Origin: Nannobrachium achirus
Taxonomy: Eukaryota > Chordata > Actinopteri > Myctophiformes > Myctophidae
Reading direction: 5' to 3'
Length of the DNA: 64,000 bases
NCBI GenBank assembly: GCA_963921795.1
Contig: OY997649.1
Location: 29,934,055-29,998,054, forward strand
The position numbers and the translations under genes were made by a program. Shown one piece after another: positions 61,960 to 64,000 of this stretch; the first letter of the stretch is position 1; the number at the start of each line of letters is the position of its first letter. Below the pieces are notes generated by a model, which was given only the letters and a program-made list of their open reading frames with translations, had not been told where the DNA came from and made no database searches.

Positions 61960-62085
61960 GAGATAGATAAAAACACCCTACAATCATCATGTGTGGTGTA
62001 AGTAGATAAAACACCTTCCTGGTGTCATGTGCGGTGTATGAGGTACGTAGATAAAAACACCTTACTGGCATGTGTGAGGCAGGCA
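61960..62085 (+). repeat. Diverged tandem units containing GATAAAAACACC
   Basis: AGATAAAAACACCCTAC, AGATAAAACACCTTCCTGG and AGATAAAAACACCTTACTGG recur about every 50 bp with (T/C)ATGTG(T/C)GGTGTA between them. A related AAAACACCCTACTAGCA unit lies at 61580. Confidence 0.65.
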
Positions 62086-62124
62086 GCGAACAGATGTGCA
62101 TTGAAAACACCAGCCATTTCTTCC

Positions 62125-62222
62125 AATATAAATTCAGATTAGGCCAACTGCAAAGTGCAAAGAGAAAATCTCCTGGTCAGGACATTTTCTATTTGCAGTT
62201 GGTCTAATCTGAATTTATATTC
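62125..62222. repeat. Hairpin with about 29-bp arms
   Basis: AATATAAATTCAGATTAGGC and its inverse, GTCTAATCTGAATTTATATT, are separated by about 40 bp. One mismatch was noticed in the arms. Confidence 0.85.
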
Positions 62223-62279
62223 ATTTAAGATGATCCAGTTCCTGGTGGAGGAAAATGGATGGTGTTTCTCCTTTTGGAG

Positions 62280-62444
<165 letters not shown>

Positions 62445-62582
62445 GTGGTGCCCTAATATTTGGAGTACAGCCCACTAATGGAAGATAAATGCAGAGTAAA
62501 TGGATGACGGCAGACTACGACAATGCCTCACCTGTAATGACACAAGTAATCTCACTGATGTACTATCTGTAGATGAGGGGAC

Positions 62583-62622
62583 GCTCGCACGCACGCACGC
62601 ACGCGCGGTCGGTCGGTCGGTC
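62583..62622. repeat. (ACGC)n(GGTC)n short tandem repeat
   Basis: ACGC units followed by GGTC units. Confidence 0.85.
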
Positions 62623-63468
62623 CACTGGTTGGTTAAATGGTTTGGTTGCTGGCAGTTTGCAAATGGAAGTCATTTCTGCATTTGAAGTGGGGGAGATATA
62701 GAATGAGGAATGATAACGGAGCGACTGCCCAGGCCTGCAGGAGAAGCACATTTACCTCGGACAACGCAGAAGGAGGAGAGCATGTGCTGCACTTTAGTTC
62801 CATTTCCAGGTGGAATAATTTAGAGGCATCAAATGTTCTTACCTTTGAAGCCACCTAAAAGTTAGTTGTTATACAATGTACTAATTCTGTTTTATTGGAT
62901 AATAAAGAGATGTGATCTTGTAATAAAGGACATTGGGCAAAGGGACACTTCTAGAATTACATCACATCATTAATCTCTCCCACCACAGGTTTCAGAACAG
63001 GGAAAAAGACCCAAACTTTAACAGCTATACTCTGCTATACTACTATTTCCCCTTGTGCAGGCATCTAGGCTCATATAAACACCTCACACTACTTCCTATA
63101 AGCTGCAAGCAATGTGGGGGATGTACAGATTGAATCTTGTTCTTTGGCTGTGCTTGTTTTAAGTTTAAGGTTGTGCAGTAAGTGATGGTGTAAGGTGGGA
63201 TGACAGGAGTCTCTGTCTGCATCACAATTACAGAAGCAACACAGTCACCCCCTGGGAATGGAGTGGGAGGAAAGCTATAGCTGCCATGTTGGAAGTGGAT
63301 GCTACTGTTTCCTCCAGGAATAAGAACGTCTGGGAGTGCAGGAGAGCTCAGCCTCACAGACGATTGGATCATCAGTGCCATACCACTGGTCTGACGGCCC
63401 TAACAATTTAGATTTCCGTCCCCTTTTGAAACAAGAATTGACACAGTCAATATATAAGCTGGTCAGAT

Positions 63469-63607
63469 GGAAAAAAAAATGTTTTTTGAAAAAAAAAAAA
63501 AAAAAAAAAAAGTTTTTTGAAAAAAAAAAAAAAAAAAAAAAAGTTTTTTGAAAAAAAAAAAAAGTTTTGGAAAAAAAAGTTTTTTGGGAAAAAAAAGTTT
63601 TGAAAAA
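63469..63607 (+). repeat. A-rich tandem repeat with GTTTTTTG spacers
   Basis: GTTTTTTG or shorter variants (GTTTTGG) alternate with A runs of 8 to about 23. Spacers start at about 63481, 63512, 63543, 63564, 63579 and 63597, with 31-bp spacing for the first units and shorter after that. The text has the regularity of replication slippage; assembly or sequencing error in the runs is also possible. Confidence 0.85.
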
Positions 63608-63756
63608 ACTCGGGCGTGCTCAAACAACAGTAATAACTGCGTATTACCTTACTGTACTTTACTGTACTGTATACTGTACCTCACTGTACTGTACTGTACA
63701 TATTCTGTGTTCTATATCTATGAAGTCTGTGTTCTAGATCTATGAATTTTGTCACT

Positions 63757-63990
<234 letters not shown>

Positions 63991-64000
63991 CCCATAGCCT

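Noticed and set aside
62633-62854. Minus-strand frame beginning MASKVR, considered as the missing zmat4 finger-1 exon
   Set aside because: Only a short resemblance to the ASKVR text after finger 1. The Cys/His finger itself is absent and the order is wrong.

Overview
The window is nuclear DNA from a teleost fish. The signs are long CA/GT microsatellites, very large introns, dense short inverted-repeat DNA transposons of hAT and TTAA-target type, and fish-style SINE and LINE fragments. Operon-like packing, ribosome-binding sites and long uninterrupted ORFs are absent.

Only one host gene can be supported: the 3' part of zmat4 (zinc finger matrin-type 4), on the minus strand. Three coding exons lie at 58486-58642, 28770-28994 and 18775-18875. 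Each carries one U1/matrin-type finger (C-x2-C-x12-H-x5-H). The intervening introns are about 29.5 kb and 9.9 kb. Splice phases agree exactly across the three exons, giving about 160 residues. The N-terminal exons with the first finger of the family would lie beyond position 64000.

Almost everything else is transposon or simple-repeat DNA in introns and flanks. From left to right:
- 0-9 kb: flank 3' of the gene with short MITE pieces, one near-palindromic MITE and a tRNA-type SINE.
- 9.2-13.9 kb: a hAT-type element, then a 3.7 kb piggyBac-like element with a frameshifted transposase remnant and an 85-bp minisatellite, directly abutted by a 320-bp palindromic MITE.
- 16.6-18.5 kb: a hAT element with an exact 8-bp target duplication, containing two TTAA elements placed end to end, one of which holds a further TTAA palindrome.
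- 18.8-28.8 kb: final intron, with one MITE close to the last exon's splice acceptor.
- 29-58 kb: giant intron with a foldback element, a broken LINE, a 5.7 kb element with A-internal-B-A-B split direct repeats, several CA-microsatellite elements and more hAT MITEs.
- 58.6-64 kb: upstream intron with further hAT-type elements and microsatellites.

The most unusual signal is a short self-complementary cassette (outer arm about AATAGCAGATCTACAAGC, with variable but still paired inner arms). It recurs about 18 times inside at least five element families that otherwise look unrelated.

All comparisons were done by eye. Repeat-family assignments rest on termini and target-site duplications seen directly in the sequence, not on database hits.
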